Source: Desulfobacterales bacterium (lineage in GTDB: Bacteria; Desulfobacterota; Desulfobacteria; Desulfobacterales; RPRI01). Taken from it: a DNA stretch of 7,934 nt. A program made the translations under genes and the position numbers. The stretch covers positions 1 through 7,934 of the forward strand of contig JAGVOC010000026.1 in assembly GCA_020052975.1 (NCBI GenBank). Direction: 5' to 3'. The notes under the pieces were generated by a model. The model searched no databases. It was not told the DNA's origin and saw only the letters and a program-made list of their open reading frames with translations. Position 1 is the first letter of the stretch. Each line of letters opens with the position of its first letter. Positions 7,444 to 7,934 of the stretch are shown piece by piece.

Positions 7444-7545
7444 AATTTTGTTCTCGAAGCTCAGTAAAACCTCATAAATATTGGGTTTCAAGGCAAAAAT
7501 AGTCGATTGAGTATGCGTCTGTTTTTCCTAGGGAGGTAGAATAAA

Positions 7546-7934
7546 ATGCTAAGGTTACTCTCTTTGTTTCCTACAGCCTTTTATACCCGCCTGAATTTTA
7601 TAACTTAATCGCTAATTCTTCGAGCAAAAGCAGCAATCCGAATAATAGCGGCGACGGGGTAACTTTATATATTGTCGGGCATAACTCTGTCCCAAATTTT
7701 TGCCTATGGAAAGTAGACGCGAACAACTCAACACAGACTGTAATCAATAGTACGGGGGGTGGTTATCGTCCATTCCTCTCGAATGATACCTTATTTATTC
7801 CGGGCAATAATATCTCAAGCGGCTGTTATTGGACAATCTCAACAAACTTTGGGTCGCTGAATACTTTCACTGCTCCCGGCAGCTCAGACTTATATTCGCT
7901 GGTTATTGATGGGAACGGTACAGTATGGTCTTCA
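7546..7934 (+). CDS. secreted-type tandem-repeat (propeller-like) protein, 3'-partial, with a disrupted 5' end
   Basis: ATG 7546 has GGGAGGT (7531-7537) at good spacing and starts MLRLLSLFPTAFYTR, signal-peptide-like, but this frame stops at 7606-7608. The frame that carries the protein is open from 7545 to the window end (130 codons) and contains no ATG, GTG or TTG, so a frameshift, natural or from sequencing, probably lies between about 7548 and 7607. From about 7614 the product is a Ser/Asn/Gly-rich linker, then repeats: VTLYIVGHN with CLW (7659-7709), DTLFIPGNN with CYW (7785-7832) and the start of a third, GTVWSS (7917-7934). The period is 42 to 44 residues, about the size of a beta-propeller blade. 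No lipobox Cys is visible. An extracytoplasmic location is likely; the function is unknown. Signalling-gene neighbours are on the same strand but separated by a gap and a promoter. Confidence 0.65.

Larger units (their letters stand above)
7193..7545. other. 353-base gap without a recognisable gene
   Basis: No coding signal is visible on either strand. The gap holds two T tracts (7250-7256, 7331-7337), then an increasingly AT-rich stretch that leads into the promoter at 7416-7443 and a leader of about 95 bases. It separates the signalling array from the repeat-protein gene. Confidence 0.6.

Noticed and set aside
1..7934. Defence island, CRISPR, integrase, transposase, tRNA or attachment site
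   Set aside because: No matching protein motifs, repeat-spacer pattern or tRNA-like fold was seen; the content is signalling genes and one repeat protein.

Overview
This window is a densely packed, one-directional (+ strand) array of two-component and c-di-GMP signalling genes, followed by a decayed kinase remnant, a 353-base gap, and the beginning of an unrelated secreted repeat protein. The organism is a bacterium, with good Shine-Dalgarno sites before most genes. The mix of PAS kinases, Rcp1-like and DivK-like receivers and an HD-GYP regulator fits an environmental Gram-negative with a large sensory repertoire, such as a spirochaete or deltaproteobacterium-like lineage. That assignment is inference only, since no phylogenetic marker is present.

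Layout. 1-1197: the C-terminal part of a PAS histidine kinase whose start lies upstream of the window. 1187-1633: an Rcp1-like single-domain response regulator overlapping it by 11 bases. 1634-1719: a spacer with a 38-base imperfect palindrome. 1720-3060: a receiver-PAS-PAS protein with no output domain. 3083-4873: a receiver-PAS-DHp-CA kinase whose 5' half is clearly more AT-rich than its 3' half. 4903-5277: a DivK-like lone receiver. 5282-6790: a receiver plus HD-GYP c-di-GMP phosphodiesterase. 6814-7192: a frameshifted remnant of an NtrB-like kinase ATPase domain. 7193-7545: no gene, but T tracts and a good sigma70-type promoter. 7546-7934: the 5' part of a secreted-type repeat protein. It has no usable start in its own frame and runs off the window.

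How the genes may work together. There are five receivers (genes 2 to 6), two intact catalytic kinase modules, no HPt domain and no DNA-binding output. The only visible effector is the HD-GYP domain, so the likely end point is control of c-di-GMP level. The second kinase carries its receiver at the N-terminus, so it could itself be switched by the first kinase. The pairings are inferred from gene order and spacing.

I found no defence system, CRISPR array, RNA gene or transposase. The less ordinary items are the palindrome, the composition step inside the second kinase, the broken kinase remnant, and the start-less repeat protein at the right end.
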